Positions 14,501-26,200 of a DNA stretch of 64,000 nucleotides are shown here, piece by piece. This DNA is from Apostichopus japonicus. Its lineage: Eukaryota; Echinodermata; Holothuroidea; Aspidochirotida; Stichopodidae. Position 1 is the stretch's first letter. The number at the start of each line of letters is the position of its first letter. Both the position numbers and the translations under genes were made by a program. Location: NCBI RefSeq assembly GCF_037975245.1, contig NC_092566.1:994001-1058000 (forward strand), given 5' to 3'. The notes beneath the pieces were generated by a model. It did no database searches. It saw nothing but the letters and a program-made list of their open reading frames with translations, and was not told where the DNA came from.

Positions 14501-17500
14501 TGGATGCACCATAGATTCAAGATACACTTTATATTCCAGAATTTGTAGAGTTACTTCCAAATGTTCAGTTTCTCTTTCCAGGTTTAAATGTGGGACTAAA
14601 TCTCACATTCCAAGACCAGTGGAAGTTTCACTGACAACTGGATGGCAAAATGCTTCCCCGAAGTAGAGACTAATGTACTGTACTCTGGCATGCTTTGACT
14701 CTATGATGCTACTAAAACATAACACGTTTAATCAACTTTTAAACTAATTCCTCATTTTCGTTACTGAACTATTGTACCTTTTGAAGTCAAACATGAATTT
14801 TTGACATAAGAGTTAACCAACAAATACTTTGTAACATTATTCCAGACAAATATACCAGCATGAATTTTTACGTCATTGCATTTTTACTAATGGTCCAAAC
14901 ATCTTCCTAAATATATGTTCATAATATATTTCCATAGTCTGATAAGCAATATAAATTTATATTGTAAACAATCTCTACTTCACAATGGAACAAATTAAGG
15001 AGTTCTCAGAAAGAGCTAAAACCAACAAACAAGAAAAATGCAGACAATTGAAAGCTGAAATACAAAAAGCTAAAATGCTTGGGAATAAAAATAGAAAATA
15101 GAGGAAAGAAATGGAATGCTTAACTTGCATGATTTATTTTGCAACCAAATCGGTTAGAATGGTTGGAACAGTATGAAGGAGAAAGAACCAAATTGGAGAA
15201 AACTATAAATACAACTTATTGTAAATACTAAATAGCAAGTCCTATACAACAAAACATCTCATGCTTCAAAATGCAAATTCAAAATGGTTGCAACACATGC
15301 TTCAAAATGCAATGACAAAATGGTTACAATATATTCAATAACATTGAACGCAGGAGAAAGGAAAAGGGAAGAAAAACAAACTATTTGTATGAATTTCTGT
15401 TTGAGAAATTCAACCGGGCAGAAAACTCAATTAAAAGTGGTATTCCTCTATTTTAAGTACAATGTAGTTATATGTACTCATACTATGTGAATTAATACTT
15501 TAATATATAATTACTTCTATGAATGTTTTATTTTAGATCATTTCATGACTGATCCATGAAATAAAATAACTTTCCTCTTCTACAACAATAGTTTGACAAT
15601 TAAATATGTAACAAAGTTTGTTAGGAATGAAGGAACACTTACTGCACTCAGTGTGAAGTTCATCCAAGCTAAACATGAATATCATGTTGTCAAGTTGAGG
15701 TGTCACGTACACACACACACTCATGCATGTACATGACATATTAAACCATTGAAATTGAACTATTTTGACCCCAGCAAGGGTTATAAGAAAAAAGAACAAA
15801 TTTCTACAACAACAAAAGTCTAAAGCAAATTTCAGACAACTAATAATATTAGGCAATGACTAGAATTTTACCTGAGGTGGAGAAACATGAGGAGTCTAAA
15901 ATGAAATAAAATAAAGACAAGACAAAGGTTTGTCACCAGTTTGCATCCATGCTTCAAGATAAATGATTGCAGAATCTTGAAAAAGCGACAAATTTTTACA
16001 AACATGTTGATGAAAGTGATCATGAAACATAGACACATGACACTGAGAACACTGACAGTACATCATGACAGTAGAAATGGCAGCTAGGTAATAATAGTTC
16101 CATTTGTGTGCTACTGACTAGCGACAACAATCAGATCTGTAAATTAGGGAACCAAAATCAAAATAAAATAAAACTGTTAGCAAACTTATCCACTGGAGAG
16201 CCTGTGTAATAGAATGTGTAAAAGTAAGTTGGCCTGATGTTTCGATCCTAGCAGGATCTTCTTCAGAGAAGGAGATCCTGCTAGGATCTGAAGAAGATCC
16301 TGCTAGGATCGAAACGTCAGGCCAACTTACTTTTATGCAATTAGGGAACTAGTAACTTCCATGAATAGAAATGGTACCGTAATAAATGTTGTTAACTTTT
16401 TTTTCAGGTCACAACAAATGTTTGCAGCTCCAAACATATACACACCTCTGCTCTTGGGTAATTTACAGTATGTCTAACACCATTTATTAATACAGTAGTT
16501 GTAGAATACGGATATCTTACATTTAATGACAGCTCATAGAATAATATGCAGGCTGGCCCTCAGTGCTGTTATGAAGAGTGCAGTATGTACTGCTTCCATC
16601 ATGACTGGGGCTTAATAAAGACAAATGGATCACCAACACCAAATCTGCAAACATGTGGTTGTTGTCCCTGGTAAACATTAATCGCTAAGGGAAATCTGGG
16701 TATTCTTTATTTCAACTTTGAAAAATCGTGGAATATTAACCATTACAAGAAAAGGTAGACAAACTGAATCACAAACAGGACAATGGCAGTCATCAAATCA
16801 AAGATACCAGTTATCGCCCCCTGGTTTGTTTATTCATTGTGTACGGTGGTTCAACAGAAAATGTTTGCACTGTCTAAACTACAGTTACTGTATGACTTTT
16901 ATGAATAACTCTCAACTGTACAAACCAACTGGTATAAATAACAGCATTGTGTGTACAGTTAACTTTGAACAGAGAAAACAACTGCAACATAAACTACTAC
17001 AGAACTACTTCATTCACCAAACATGTGGTGTTTTTGTTAGTTTCTGGTTTTGTTCTCATTCTTTGTTTCCTTTTTAATTTTTTTTTTTATTGCTCTACAA
17101 AATTTGTCAAGGCCTAACAGACGGTTTGAGATAGTTGAGATAGACAAAATCAGTTAATGTAGAAATTTGTGAATGCAGTTGCTGGGTTCATGGTCTTAAA
17201 TTGAGCAAACTTCTAACTTGAATAGTTATAATTAAGAGTATGAAGTTAATAACATAAAGACTGAAGTCAGAGAACAGATCAACAAGATTGAGAGCTATTT
17301 CAATGACTCTTACTATCCCTGTCTACTAGAAATTAAAGCATTTCATGGTAATAGCTACAGTATTTGAGACACTTGAAACATGACAAGGTTCAATACACCT
17401 CAGCATGAAAGAACATGTTTATTATGACTATTCTACTGTGCAGTACTAAGGCTTGAAATTTACTGTTAGATAAGTTAGATTACCAAACCTTGACAAAATA

Positions 17501-20500
17501 AAATCACATGCTTGTCCTGGCAACTTTGCTCACAGCAGCAACAAACTTAATGTCAATATCTAAATCAAACCTTGACAAAACAAATGAAAGGAACAAATTA
17601 CATTATACGGCTTTATACAACACCTAATTGTATTCTGGTCATTTGATTGGTCAATTGCTCGTTGATTGCATGCAAAATCCGCTCTATTACACTCTATGAA
17701 ATAGAACCATGGGTTATACTTTTTTGGTAGCACTTTTTTCAATGGAAAGAGAGCAGAGAAACCTGTCTGTTCAAAACAATCTGTTGCATGAGTGCATTTT
17801 ACCCATCTTAATATAATATGTTGTATAAAACAAATAATGAATGGTTTCCATTCATGCAATAGTGCAAATATTTCATTAGTTGAAAGATGTAATTTGTTCC
17901 ATTCAACTCGGCTGCGCCTCGTTGAATGGAACATTCCATCTTTCAACTCATAAAATATTTGCACTATTGCACTCATAACCATTCATTATTTGTATAATGT
18001 ACCGTAAAATGTTGATTTATCTTCTTGTGAGTGGTAGCCACCTAATGTGGGCAGAAGAAACCTTTTCAGCGAGATATCAGTAAAAGTGAATTTTTGATCA
18101 AAAGCTGTGAACTTGGGATGAGAGAGTGAGAGGGAAATTTCCACTTCCTCCTCCTGCTTCCCTTATTTGAATGAGAGCAGTTCTTCTTTTGTCTGTTGGT
18201 GATCTTTTCAGTAGCTTTAAGGTTCTCTCAGTAAGTAGAGTGTGTAATTAGCTGAAATTTTACAAAGGTTTCTACCCCCTCTACATAATAGATCTCAATC
18301 TCTACCCCCTCTACATAGTAGATCTCAATAGATCTCAATCTCAAATCTTCCCCTCAGCCAAATATTTTGGTTTATATACCTCACTAACACGGCAACATGA
18401 ATTAAACTCAATACTAAACTTAAATTTAAAAAGTAACTCCAAGGCATACGAGAGTTGGAAAGCTCTGTTCACCCACAGATCTGTAGCCCTCCCTCCCTCA
18501 GGTGATTTTATTTTTTTTTGGGGGGGGGATGTTCTAACCAACCCTGAATTACATAGAGGTCTTAGACTTACGGCAAATCCAAGACCCGCAGCGACTGGTG
18601 GAGCTGGCTGGTTGGGTTGAGCAGCGTAAGGAAGACCAGGAGATGAAGTGTTATAGCTAGCTGAGGGCATTCCTCCTATTGGTGCACCCTATAGAAACAA
18701 CATGCAACAAAGGATGATACATGCAACAAAGAAAGGAAGAAAGAAAATATCACCTGGCAACAAAATCCAGTCTTCACATTTGCATACCAAATTTGAAGTT
18801 TTATGTAAATTTATTTTACATGTGTTTGTCAATGAATAATGGAAAACTGGACTTGTGATACAGAGTTCACTGGTTCGAATCCAGTTCTGGCCACAAAATT
18901 TCTTTCCTCTTTTCCATCGAAAATATATTTCGCATGAAAAGATGAAAAATAGTCCATGGTTCTGTGTGCAAGCAGTGCTGATACAAGATTATACCCTTAA
19001 TCATCAAAAGGTTCATACAGACAAATTTTGTGTAGCGTTTTTTTCCCAAGGCTTTATTTTCTCACTCACTGAATACTACAACTTTTCTGTGTAGAAAACG
19101 GCTATAAACATCTTTACACTTGTATAGCAGCGTGACCATTTTGTATAGCATTTTGTGATGCTATACTGGACAAATTATTACGTGAGACATCCCACAACAC
19201 TTTCAGGTAAAGTTGAGTGGATATGTTGATAGGTGGTATATTGTAATGAAAGGCAACCAGTTACTTCAAGGAGAGCTATATTATTGCTGCTATTTCTTGA
19301 TAACTGCATTGCATGCAGTGAAAATCATCTATAGTCAAGCACTAGACCTGAAACTCATTTGGAACTTGAATGCATCTAAATTCAAAATGAAATGACTTAA
19401 TTAATCATAGCTAATTACATTCAGCATTTTGTTCCTCATTTGATAGACAAAAGCAAAATGACATTGAAAACAATATGCCTATTAACAAACTAAGAAACCC
19501 TTCTACATTTTGTTACAAAATGACCTTTTCCTAAATAATATGACTAAAAACTTGAGTTGTCACACTAATGAACTGTAAGTGTTGGAAAATTATCAAGGCC
19601 AATACAAACAGTGCTCATACGGATAGATCAAATTGTAACATGTCTAATCAACCTAATCCTTTTAAAGAATTCCAGTTAGAAACTTATCAATGGTTTTCTC
19701 TGGTTTGCTCTAAATTTGCAAATCAATGTGCTGTTTGCATTTCTTGTTAGTCAACAGTCCTGTAGCCCAGGTCTACTGACATACAGGCTGGCATGCACAA
19801 AATTCCAACTCCAAACACATGTACTGTGCTTAATATAAACAATAGAGGCAGGCTACTTGGAACTTTCCTAACATATAATCTTAAATTAAATTGGGTTTGG
19901 AACTTTAGGAACCACAAAGAAGGCTCTTAACTGAATTATTTATTCACAGTTAAATTTCAAAGAATATGTTTTTAAGTTCTAAGATGAATGTACATTAACA
20001 GATCAATAGTTTGGCCTTGATAAAATGCAGTCACTGAAAAATTTTCATTTTCCATTCCTTAAATATGTCAATTCATGTCCAATACAATCATAGTTCCTAT
20101 AGGATTAATGATTAATGAACAATAAGATAGAAAACAAAGTCTTGAAAACTTGCATTGATATACTGTACATTCAACATACCAGAACCCATGCAAATGTTAT
20201 GAATAGGAACCGAGGAAGATACTTAAATAGGTAAAAACAAATACAGTTCATCTTTGCATGAATACAGTTCATCTTTGAATGAAAGTTCCATTAAGGTATA
20301 TAAAAAAGTTTGCAAATCAAGTTCATTCTGTAAGTATTTTATAATGCATGACTGCTTAATATACTTAAAAAGCTCAGAATTGGAAATTCTAAAAAGCCAC
20401 AAAATTTCAATCAGATATTTTACAATGATATTAAACCAATTTCAAACAATTATTGACTCATGACTTTTGCAGAGAAAAGAGTTTTAGTTTAGTGTCAGGT

Positions 20501-20796
20501 ACAGTACTTGGTATTAAATATTGACTCACATGTGGTGGGTAACCTGGTTGCTGTGGATATGGCATACCACCTGGTGCTGGGTATGGAGATTGTCCACTAG
20601 GAGGGTACTGTTCACCTCCGGGATATCCACCCGAAACTGGTGGGTAACCACCTGGTTGTGGAAAACCTGGTGCAGGTGGATAGCCACCTTGTTGCGGAGG
20701 GTAACTTGGAGGTTGCGATGGGTATGGTGCATTCGCAGCTGGGGGGTACTGACCTCCCGCTGGAGGATAACCACCTCCGCCGTATGGATAACTCAT
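1..20796 (-). CDS. ANXA7/11-like: Annexin, A7/A11-like, with Gly/Pro/Tyr-rich N-terminus (3' end beyond window)
   Basis: Annexins bind acidic phospholipids in a calcium-dependent way and act in membrane fusion, vesicle traffic and RNA-granule tethering. Eleven exons join with consistent phases: 20530-20796, 18572-18688, 15872-15895, 9778-9879, 7735-7827, 5741-5822, 5271-5365, 3834-3947, 2747-2837, 1040-1176 and 1-99. They give 407 residues. Residues 1 to about 200 are low-complexity PGY/PPxG sequence as in ANXA7 and ANXA11. Annexin repeat 1 (about 207-271) has KGIGTDEK, repeat 2 (about 280-345) has MKGLGTDES, and repeat 3 starts at about 375 with KKLGTDES; these are the G-x-GTD type II calcium loops. 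SETSGHF in exon 10 is also typical. The rest of repeat 3, repeat 4 and the stop lie left of the window. ATG at 20796 opens the PGY region; an AG just upstream suggests a 5'UTR intron. Exon 3 is only 24 nt. Paralogue assignment (A7 or A11) is inferred. Confidence 0.93.
190..830. repeat. Degenerate AATAC-type satellite
   Basis: About 640 bp of imperfect AATAC/AATAT pentamers. At about 650-800 it becomes a longer unit of about 35 bp built on ATCTTTACAATACATTAC. It lies in the annexin intron between exons 10 and 11. The open frames on both strands follow from the repeat and are not genes. Confidence 0.9.
1793..2398. repeat. 32-bp palindromic minisatellite, about 19 units
   Basis: The unit contains CCTCCATG, a 7-base loop and CATGGAGG, followed by TAAAACAGA. 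Most loops read GTATGAG, but in two units (about 1857 and 2053, 196 bp apart) the loop is inverted. A 4-bp ACAG insertion recurs and gives a higher-order period of about six units. Annexin intron 9. Confidence 0.95.
2943..3775. repeat. 29-bp minisatellite, about 28 units
   Basis: The unit is close to CACCATAGTTGTGTAGCTG followed by TGTTAGTACA. It is regular on the left and more diverged on the right. It fills annexin intron 8 between exons 8 and 9. Confidence 0.95.
4801..5305 (-). repeat. 74-bp tandem repeat copying the annexin exon 7 end and donor
   Basis: Seven units of 70-75 bp start at real exon 7 (5271-5365) and run into intron 7. Each carries the last 36-39 nt of the exon (coding [12 protein letters not shown] or close variants) and the donor AAG then GTAGGGAG. 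Confidence 0.93.
6596..6640. repeat. (TA)n microsatellite
   Basis: About 40 bp of pure TA directly precede the reverse-transcriptase fragment. Confidence 0.95.
6645..7240 (+). mobile_element. Non-LTR retrotransposon fragment (reverse transcriptase, broken)
   Basis: YADDIAIW, the RT catalytic motif, is at 6651-6674. The reading frame then shifts: [16 protein letters not shown] and later ATFLGTTFD and ILSYGSIS are in another frame (6671-7135), as in Jockey/CR1-like elements. More similarity may continue in a third frame to about 7240. The fragment is 5'-truncated and frameshifted, hence dead. It lies in an annexin intron, opposite to the gene. Confidence 0.75.
7580..7600. repeat. Poly-C tract
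   Basis: A run of about 20 C in annexin intron 5. Similar C or G runs stand at 904-917, 46390-46402, 46928-46940 and 56818-56840. Confidence 0.9.
8403..8556. repeat. TA/TATG-rich microsatellite
   Basis: Alternating TA with TATATACTGTA units, just left of a foldback element. Confidence 0.85.
8560..8695. mobile_element. Foldback element (inverted repeat about 46 bp)
   Basis: The left arm AACATAGTAACTGTAATTTA, continuing to GAGTTTCACG at 8605, is matched in reverse by 8643-8695. The loop is about 37 bp. The right arm has a short insertion (TATAGGC). It looks like a small non-autonomous DNA element. No coding capacity. Confidence 0.75.
9880..15871 (-). other. Annexin intron 3, large, with no gene seen
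   Basis: About 6 kb of AT-rich intron between exons 3 and 4. Apart from the palindromic MITE at 11989-12324 and a G-rich patch with a hAT-like end at about 10445-10511 (CCACCTGCAGACGTCCATG), I see only short chance reading frames. Confidence 0.6.
11989..12324. mobile_element. Palindromic MITE, 336 bp, with TAACAA target duplication
   Basis: Its ends are CGGGTCGTACTAATTAGCG and the reverse complement of CCGGTCATACTAATTAGCG. The arms stay complementary over about 150 bp each, to a centre near 12156. TAACAA stands on both sides (11983-11988 and 12325-12330). No coding capacity. Confidence 0.9.
16220..16334. mobile_element. Foldback element with GATCCTAGCAGGATC core
   Basis: The arms AAAAGTAAGTTGGCCTGA, then TTTCGATCCTAGCAGGATC, and their reverse complements close on a short centre. 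A half copy is at about 5953-6000 (CTGCTAGGATCCAAACTTC). Confidence 0.8.
17825..17997. mobile_element. Foldback element, about 170 bp
   Basis: Long arms (ACAAATAATGAATGGTT, then GCAATAGTGCAAATAT, then TTCCATTCAAC) pair with the right half around the loop TCGGCTGCGCCTC. A few mismatches only. It lies in annexin intron 2. Confidence 0.8.
18840..18895 (+). repeat. tRNA-like B-box remnant, possible SINE piece
   Basis: ACTGGTTCGAATCCAGT forms a perfect five-pair T-arm with the B-box, but no matching acceptor stem or A-box is visible upstream, so it is not an intact tRNA gene. Confidence 0.35.
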
Positions 20797-22599
20797 TCTA
20801 TTAAGATAAAAATTTGTCAGCGGACTTTTGTGAGCTTTGCTTTTAATAATTTCAACAAAAGAACATGTCTAGGTTAGTCACTGTATACTGCTCATGTTCT
20901 GTCTATCGGTCTCTCACTGTCTTAGCATCTGTTGTAAGTGAACCCTGAACTGGTTTCTGAATGCAGCCTACTGTACGCTAGAATGGATCATACAATAACA
21001 CTAATGATTTTCATGAAATAGTATTAGTCATCATTTTTGCTTCCTTACAATTTCGCTGACATTTTGACAGAAAAAAATGTTTCACTTTATCCATCCTTTG
21101 CATTATCCATCACCCCACTGTACTTAAGTTACGGGTGGCACCGGCCGTGATGGTGTCTCCTTACTGTCACCAACGCGTATCGGCCTAGGCATAACAGAAT
21201 AGCCTAGGCTAGGCTTACAATACTTAGGCCTAGGCCTAGTTTCGACTAATTTTGGTTAAATTGCTGTGCATAATTTCACTAGTCATACATAAGGTAGATT
21301 AAGAAAGCTTAAATTAACTTTCTTCTGACCTTAGGAATTATCTGTACTAATGTTATGTACCTGTTATTTCGGCGTTCCTTTACTCGAAGCACAGCTAACC
21401 GGACCGCTTCTTGGTCAACGTTCAATGGAAAATCTCAGTATGCAGTATTATGTGATAGTTTAGCAATAACACTATTAACAGATCGATACAGTACGTTATA
21501 GTAATGTACAGGTTTGGAAACTATAAGCAGTTATGCGAACTCGTTCTCTAAACTTTTTCGATTGCAAATCGGATGCTACAATATGTTACACTAACTTGAC
21601 GTTCATAATTATCAGCTTTTATACATTCAGTTATCACCATATCTATTAAATTCAGGTTACACTTTCACTTTTGACAGGTACTTCGTATCAGCCCAGATCA
21701 TTCCTAAATTTAGCGGTGGTTTCAATGACGTCACACTGTGACCACAGATATGTTACGTACAGACGTCAAGTTATGATGTCACACCCCTCACTTTACCCTT
21801 TCTATTTATAGAAAATTAAGAATATATGTGGCCTATACAACACTGGGAACTTTTGCATATCTGGCAAAATATACATCAAGGCACCAAAACGCCTGCCCTA
21901 TTGAAACTTCTGAGGGGCTAACATTGTACAAGTAATCAGTTCAGTCACGGACACCACCCACACTCCCTCCCTCCTTGAAATTGTTAACTTACCTAGTTAT
22001 GGGAGTGAATTGGACGCATTTTGGGGAGCGAATTGGATGCATTTTGGGGGACGAATCTTTACCCTTTTAGGGGCGGCCTTCTAGGACTATTTGGGGATGC
22101 CTTTCAAATTCCCTTTCAGAATGATTTTTTTGATTACACAATTATTCATTGAAGTTCAGTTACTTCTGCTTTAAGTTAAATGCATAGCACCACAACTTGG
22201 TAATGAGACAAGCAAATGTACTATACTAATGATCAATTGAATAAATAAGACAAAATATTCATGAAAGTCATCAACAATTTATTTCATAATACATACTAAA
22301 AAGCAGTGATATTCATAGCACAAGACAAAAAAAAAAATTAAAGTTAATAGACATTATCTTTGGTTTACATTATATCATAGTAAAGTTCATATTTATGAAT
22401 GGAATGTGAAAACAGCTGTCACGTGAAAGTCAAGAAAAGCGAGAGTAAACTGGTATTGCTTGTCCTTTTGCAGAAATAAGAGTATTAAATGAAATTGCAT
22501 CAATCATACTGGAATCCCAACTGAATAAACATCTTAAAGGAAATAAACATGACTGCCTCTCATTTTTAAATAATCCAACACATATCATCTCTCAGCTGC
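20797..22599. other. Intergenic: annexin 5' side and SIAE 3' side
   Basis: It holds the possible annexin 5'UTR exon and a cluster of CCTAGGC motifs (21180-21240) with several CpGs, which would suit a promoter region. No coding signal was seen. Confidence 0.5.
21361..21430 (-). other. Possible non-coding first exon of the annexin gene
   Basis: On the minus strand a good donor (ATAACAG then GTACATAAC) ends at 21361, and the annexin ATG at 20796 is directly preceded by a plausible acceptor (TCTTAATAG). This would make a 5'UTR exon here with a roughly 560-bp intron. The left edge is known from the donor only; the transcription start is a guess. Confidence 0.25.
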
Positions 22600-22905
22600 G
22601 AGAGTTCTGGTCAAGTGTTTAAGGCATTGGACTTGAGATCAAAAGTTTGCAGGTTCAAGTCCTTGGCAAGGCACTTTATCTTCATCCCCTCTCTTCACAC
22701 AATCTGTACTATGGGGACTTGCGTGCGTCGGTTTGTGGCTGCCTCCTATGGGAATTAGTCCCCCAGGGAAATGGAGATGTGGTGCAGTGTAGTGTCCCAG
22801 GATCAGGTTGTTCGAATTGTGCACACTTTGGTGCATGGGTGTTACAAGTTACCAATGACCAGTGGTTAAAGTTGTAAAGTCGTGTGAGAGGCCTCAAACA
22901 GGACT
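22600..22905 (+). mobile_element. tRNA-derived SINE
   Basis: The head resembles a tRNA-Leu/Ser body: TGGTCAAGTGTTTAAGGC (A-box region), GGACTTGAGATC (anticodon arm) and GCAGGTTCAAGTCC (B-box). The following part, GGCAAGGCACTTTATC and onward, is the usual non-tRNA body of CORE/V-like SINEs. No clear tail or target duplication was seen. Confidence 0.6.
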
Positions 22906-22977
22906 TGAAACCTGCATTATGGAGTCCCCTACAACTTAAAGATGGAAATTTAATTCACTTGCAATTTAAGCATGCAT

Positions 22978-22983
22978 TTTATT
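22978..22983 (-). terminator. Possible SIAE polyadenylation signal
   Basis: AATAAA on the minus strand, about 246 bp after the SIAE stop. Another lies at about 22280. Neither is proven. Confidence 0.3.
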
Positions 22984-23228
22984 ACCAACTGTATTAAGTA
23001 GTGAATTATTTTTTGGTCCAGAGCTTCTTCAGAGGCTAACTGAAATGTTTAACTGATGACACTTGAAAACCTATCCATTGCAAATCTTCACAATGGATGG
23101 CAGGGTGTAAGAAAAGTTTGGAATGTAATACAATGAAAAAAAAATCTTTTTAGATTTAGATTTAATTTAGATTTCAGTAAAGATTTTAGATTTCAGTAAG
23201 CATTAAAGGTTATTGTAGATGAGTTTTT

Positions 23229-26200
23229 CTACAAGATGCAAGATGAATTGACTTTTAATTTAAAAGGCGGTCCTGGTAGGTCACTCTTCTCTCCGTACAC
23301 GGCACACTTCTTAAATTCACAAGGATTGTCCTTCCAAATGTAGCGTAATGATGTGGCTAGAATATTTCCTGGGCACTTGTAAGTCAACATCAAAGATGTT
23401 GAATCAGTCTTTATGACTTGATTCACTCTGATCCATCCATCCTCACTATCTGCCTCTTCCTCCTCCTCACTAGAGGTATTCTCTGAACAATAGACCTAAA
23501 AAATACACAAAGAATAACAGGCTCATCTAACCGATGGATTTGACCATTACAATATAATACGATAAACATGTAAGGACTATTTCTACATTGTTTGTAAGGT
23601 TGCTTACCCCTCCTCCCTCATTTCTTCCAATCTCTCCCTCCATCCCTCCCTCTCTCCCTCCCTCAGTGTCCCTCCCCTTGAACTTTGATGTACACAACAC
23701 ATTACAATTGTACTGACTATTTCTGCATTGTATGTTAATGATTGATCAACTAAGGTTGGTTACCCCTACACCCCACGTCTCCAATTCCGCCTCCTCCCCT
23801 CTGTCCCCTACCCTCGACCTTTGAAATAACACAATACAATTGTGCTGACTGTTTCTAAATTATTTGTCTTAACCCTTCTATACCCCAACTGTACCCCTTG
23901 AGGAATATTTATTTTCCACTGATATTTATTTTCCACTGATGTTGATAACTGAAATTGTCTAAGTTTGTACCATGATTATGCAACATCTCGAGAACTCAAT
24001 GTAGGAGTTGGATGCAAATTCCATCAGGATGTTTAAAATGTGTTCCTCTCTCATAAGTCAAAACTAAATTTGATGTCAGGCCTAAGGAATTGCGAGGTCT
24101 CAACCAACCTAGAGTAATCACACATCGGTGACCAAGGAAAAGTTTGGGAAGCAGAGCACAAGGGTAGATGCAATTAGAAATGGTTACAGTACCTTTCGGG
24201 AATAAATGAGTTCAACTAGTCATTACCTCAAATATATCTTCCGATAAAAGCTTGATATTATCAAACTGGTATTTAACTTTTATTTGATGACTGGAAGTAT
24301 CACAAATCTCTTTGGGAAAAGGTCCTCTGTAGATTGTTTCTGTTTCAGAATAGGCCAGAGCTCTAGCACCAAGATACAAACGGTGAGCAATGTCCTGCTT
24401 GTGGCGAGGATGAATGCTGAAAAAAAGGGGAAAGAAAACTAACATTATTTATAGCCTTAAAAGAATAGCAGAAATGTAACAATCGATTTTGAAAATATTT
24501 TCAGAACAGAAAAAGCGAAGGGAAAAGAACAATCGGTAAAGAATAAACTGTAAACGATGAGTGAATACCCTGTGTTCTTGTAACCACCATGCTCTCTAAT
24601 TTCCCCCTTCCTCCCCACTCCCCCTGGCCCCCTTTAAGAAAAACTACTTGTTGAAAGGCATACAGATTGCATGCCAATTGCCATATGTTCAATTTAGTAA
24701 ATTAACAACTTTGTGGAAGTAACTCCACCTGCCTGCTGGCAGACACTTCAGAAGAGCTGGACATTCCATTTCAAGTTAGGTTAAATTTATAATTTAAGAT
24801 AAGTGATGTCGTTCTCCAAGAGTAAATAAAAGGTGCATCATTTCCTGTATTAAATAGAATAAAGCATAGCATAAATAATAACATTATCCAGTACGTACTG
24901 AAATGTACTGAGCTTTAATAGCACGACTAGTATCACCAATATTAGTCACTCCCCAAATACCTAAAATGGAATCACCCATCTTTCTATGGTATCTTCATTG
25001 GGAGGAGGAGGGGTAATTGATCAATTTTGACTACTACAACATATCGTGAGGAATATGTTTGTTTTCAATTCATGCAACAAGTTTATATAAGGCATTAAAT
25101 TGTAAGATGACCAACTGTGAATCCTGTCACACTTAATGTACGTAGCTTGATATCCACTGACTAGAAGAGAACCAATCAAAAATACAGTTGTCAAATCTTC
25201 CTGTACAGCATAGAATGGTTAAATAAAGATATCTACAATAGTGTTGCCTCAGTCTTGAGTGTGCCACAAATTACCCAAAACTAATTCTTCTTTTTTCTTA
25301 CCACGATCAGTTTAAGACATGGATACGTATATGTTTCTATAAAACAAGTGGATGCCTCATTTAGGGGCTTAGGGCAATGAATTTTCAGAGTGGCAGCAAA
25401 AGGCTGGGTTAAGTTTTCCCATGAACATATATATGGCTTTTCATGATGTCTTGTAGGACTTACGGCCTGTAAGGAGAGGTCGGATCTGGAAGATCGACAG
25501 ATACTGCCATGAAGACATTTTGAAGGACTGGATTTGGAGCATAGCCGTAACCTGCAGTCTGTGCCCATCGAAGACTGGCAAAATCACAGTACTTATCACA
25601 GTACTCATCATCTTGTACCTTTGCGATACAGACCTGTAAAAAGTGTAGAAGGTGGGAAGTTTACAGCTTGTTAATGTGAACGCTGCAACAATGACATGCA
25701 CAATATTTCAACGGTGACCTGGGTGGGGAGTGGGAGTAGCAAAATGGACTTTTATGGAAGAACATTCCCAGACTAATTGTAAAAAATCCCCCTGGTCAAA
25801 TGTTTACCCCTGACTAAAGAGGAGGTGGGGCATTCTATGGCTAACGAGTTGTCACTGGTCACTAAAAGAACAAGAGGGCAATCCATATAGTTGCAGATCT
25901 CATCTCCTCCATGACCTAGGCATTTGTCTCTTCTTTCTCTACATCAAGTTGTTGACAAGCAGAAAATGGCTAGAAACCAAATTTTTAGGTTTCTTGACCT
26001 CTTACATTAGACCTATGAGGTCATCAATCGTGCAGGCATAAGGTTACATGGTCAGGCACCTACCCATCAAGTTTGAACTTGACTTACGGTCTAGGAATTC
26101 ACGACACACTTTTTCGCACAATTTTGGCAAAGTTGACCTTTGACCTCGACTGACTTTGTCCTCGACCCTAAACACTAAAATCTGCACTGTTTTAAGCTTT

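Noticed and set aside
18850-18895. Intact tRNA gene
   Set aside because: A good T-arm but no A-box, no acceptor stem pairing and no cloverleaf.
20521-20877. Trp/Arg-rich plus-strand frame
   Set aside because: Antisense of annexin exon 1, whose minus frame reads as a typical PGY-rich annexin N-terminus.
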